Assembly (NCBI RefSeq): GCF_947488465.1
Contig: NZ_CANKZA010000002.1
Coordinates: 124,001 to 188,000, forward strand
DNA length: 64,000 nucleotides
Direction: 5' to 3'
Source: an uncultured Microbacterium sp.
Lineage (GTDB): Bacteria > Actinomycetota > Actinomycetes > Actinomycetales > Microbacteriaceae
The notes beneath the pieces are model-generated. The model made no database searches and had not been told where the DNA came from. It saw only the letters and a program-made list of their open reading frames with translations. Below are positions 63,123-64,000 of this stretch, one piece after another; within the stretch, counting starts at the first letter, position 1, and the number at the start of each line of letters is the position of its first letter. The position numbers were made by a program, and so were the translations under genes.

Positions 63123-64000
63123 TCAGCTGAGCCCGGAATAGGCGTGGAGTCCTTTGAAGAACATGTTGACGATCGTGAAGTTGAACAGCACCGCGACGAA
63201 CCCATTAATGGACAGCCACGCGGAGCGGCTGCCACGCCACCCCCTTGTCGCGCGGGCGTGGATATAGCCGGCGTAAAGCACCCAGATCACGAACGTCCAC
63301 ACCTCCTTGGTGTCAAAGCCCCAGTAACGACCCCAGGAGTCATTCGCCCAGATCGAGCCGGCGATGAGAGTGAATGTCCAGAACACGAATCCCACGATCG
63401 CGAACCGGTAGGCAAGTGACTCGAGCACGTCAGCGGAGGGCAGAGTACGCAGAAACCCGGGGCCGGGGGCGCGGGTTGTATCCGAGGACGCCGGGATACG
63501 GCGTTCACGGCGTGCTTGCAGGAGCTGGGTGGCCGAGAGGCCGCACGCGATCGCGAACAGGGCGGTAGCGAGCGAGGCGACAAAGACGTGAATGACCAGC
63601 CACACGCTCTTGAGCGGATCCATCAGCGGAACGACGTCGACGTAGAACGTGATCGTCGCCCCGCCCAGCAGCAACACCACCATGCCGATCAAGAACGCAC
63701 CCAGGAACCGGAGGTCGAAGCGGCGCAGCACGAGCAGGTACACCGCGACAATCAGGACAGTGCCCGTCAGCGCGAATTCATACATGTTCGCCCAAGGCAC
63801 CCGCTCGGCGGCGATCCCGCGCAGGACGGTGCCAGCGACGTGGAACAGAAACCCGAGGACCGTCAGCGATGTCCCGATCCGCGCCCACAGCAGTCGTCGC
63901 CGCTGGGCGGGCGGCGTGTGAACACTGTCGAGCGGTCCGGTCGGACGGGGCTCGGTCTGCGAGCTGTCAGCTGTGGACGCGCCGACCAGGAGCGGCGCCC
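63123..64000 (-). CDS. ccsB: Cytochrome c biogenesis protein CcsB (partial, 5' end outside)
   Basis: System II (Ccs) haem-handling membrane protein. The frame is open to the window edge. Visible are RVPWANMYEF, the conserved periplasmic tryptophan-rich WWD-type motif SWGRYWGFDTKEVWTFVIW, the haem-binding histidines in VIHVF and GYIHAR, and a C-terminal LHAYSGL. About 290 residues are present. It should work with ResB/CcsA encoded upstream beyond the edge. Confidence 0.9.
   Translation of the reverse strand, partial: APLLVGASTADSSQTEPRPTGPLDSVHTPPAQRRRLLWARIGTSLTVLGFLFHVAGTVLRGIAAERVPWANMYEFALTGTVLIVAVYLLVLRRFDLRFLGAFLIGMVVLLLGGATITFYVDVVPLMDPLKSVWLVIHVFVASLATALFAIACGLSATQLLQARRERRIPASSDTTRAPGPGFLRTLPSADVLESLAYRFAIVGFVFWTFTLIAGSIWANDSWGRYWGFDTKEVWTFVIWVLYAGYIHARATRGWRGSRSAWLSINGFVAVLFNFTIVNMFFKGLHAYSGLS

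Overview
The window is high-GC DNA with short intergenic gaps, many GTG starts and 4-base ATGA/GTGA gene overlaps. It carries an HspR/HAIR-controlled dnaK operon, NnaR-type nitrite genes and DUF4307. Together these point to an actinobacterium of the Microbacteriaceae, most likely Microbacterium (inference from gene content; no database search was possible). At least thirteen genes have a TANNNT hexamer 6-7 bases before the start codon, the signature of leaderless transcripts.

Layout. 0-10.5 kb: pyrE, proton-translocating transhydrogenase pntAB, exonuclease III, a GT87-type membrane glycosyltransferase, and a two-component system joined to an ABC-2 exporter. 10.5-16 kb: a VOC gene remnant, rraA, a nitroreductase, and a compact type III polyketide synthase cluster (PKS, methyltransferase, FAD monooxygenase, convergent UbiA prenyltransferase). 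15.9-26.8 kb: an N-domain-less ClpB under a HAIR operator, then nitrite uptake and reduction (nirC; nirB-nirD-cysG-nnaR-cbiX) and a GlxA-type regulator. 26.8-30.3 kb: two glycosyltransferases, small genes and a decayed DUF6325/SHOCT-like gene.

30.5-40.2 kb: a nine-gene assimilatory sulfate operon (sulfite reductase, cysH, cysD, cysN, an ABC ATPase and permease, siroheme methyltransferase cobA, ferredoxin-NADP reductase, a thioredoxin-reductase-like flavoprotein). With the nitrite cluster this gives two routes that both depend on siroheme, each with its own uroporphyrinogen-III methyltransferase. 40.2-41.1 kb is a scar where two broken genes meet. 41.1-45.2 kb is dnaK-grpE-dnaJ-hspR with promoter and HAIR operator. 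45.3-51.2 kb holds a DEAD-box helicase, an MFS transporter, a MarR-type regulator, dcd and small genes.

51.2-55.4 kb encodes one very large secreted GH30-like glycosidase with a LacI-type operator. From 55.6 kb the window becomes mobile: tRNA-Gly(CCC), a tyrosine integrase, a detached tRNA-Phe 3' half that looks like an attachment site, and a decayed IS30-family element split by a complete IS3-family element. The last 4 kb (DUF4307, a CopD-CtaG fusion, and CcsB running off the edge) concerns cytochrome oxidase and cytochrome c assembly.

Between genes there are several long imperfect palindromes of related design and one 76-bp duplicated block, which the genes do not explain.
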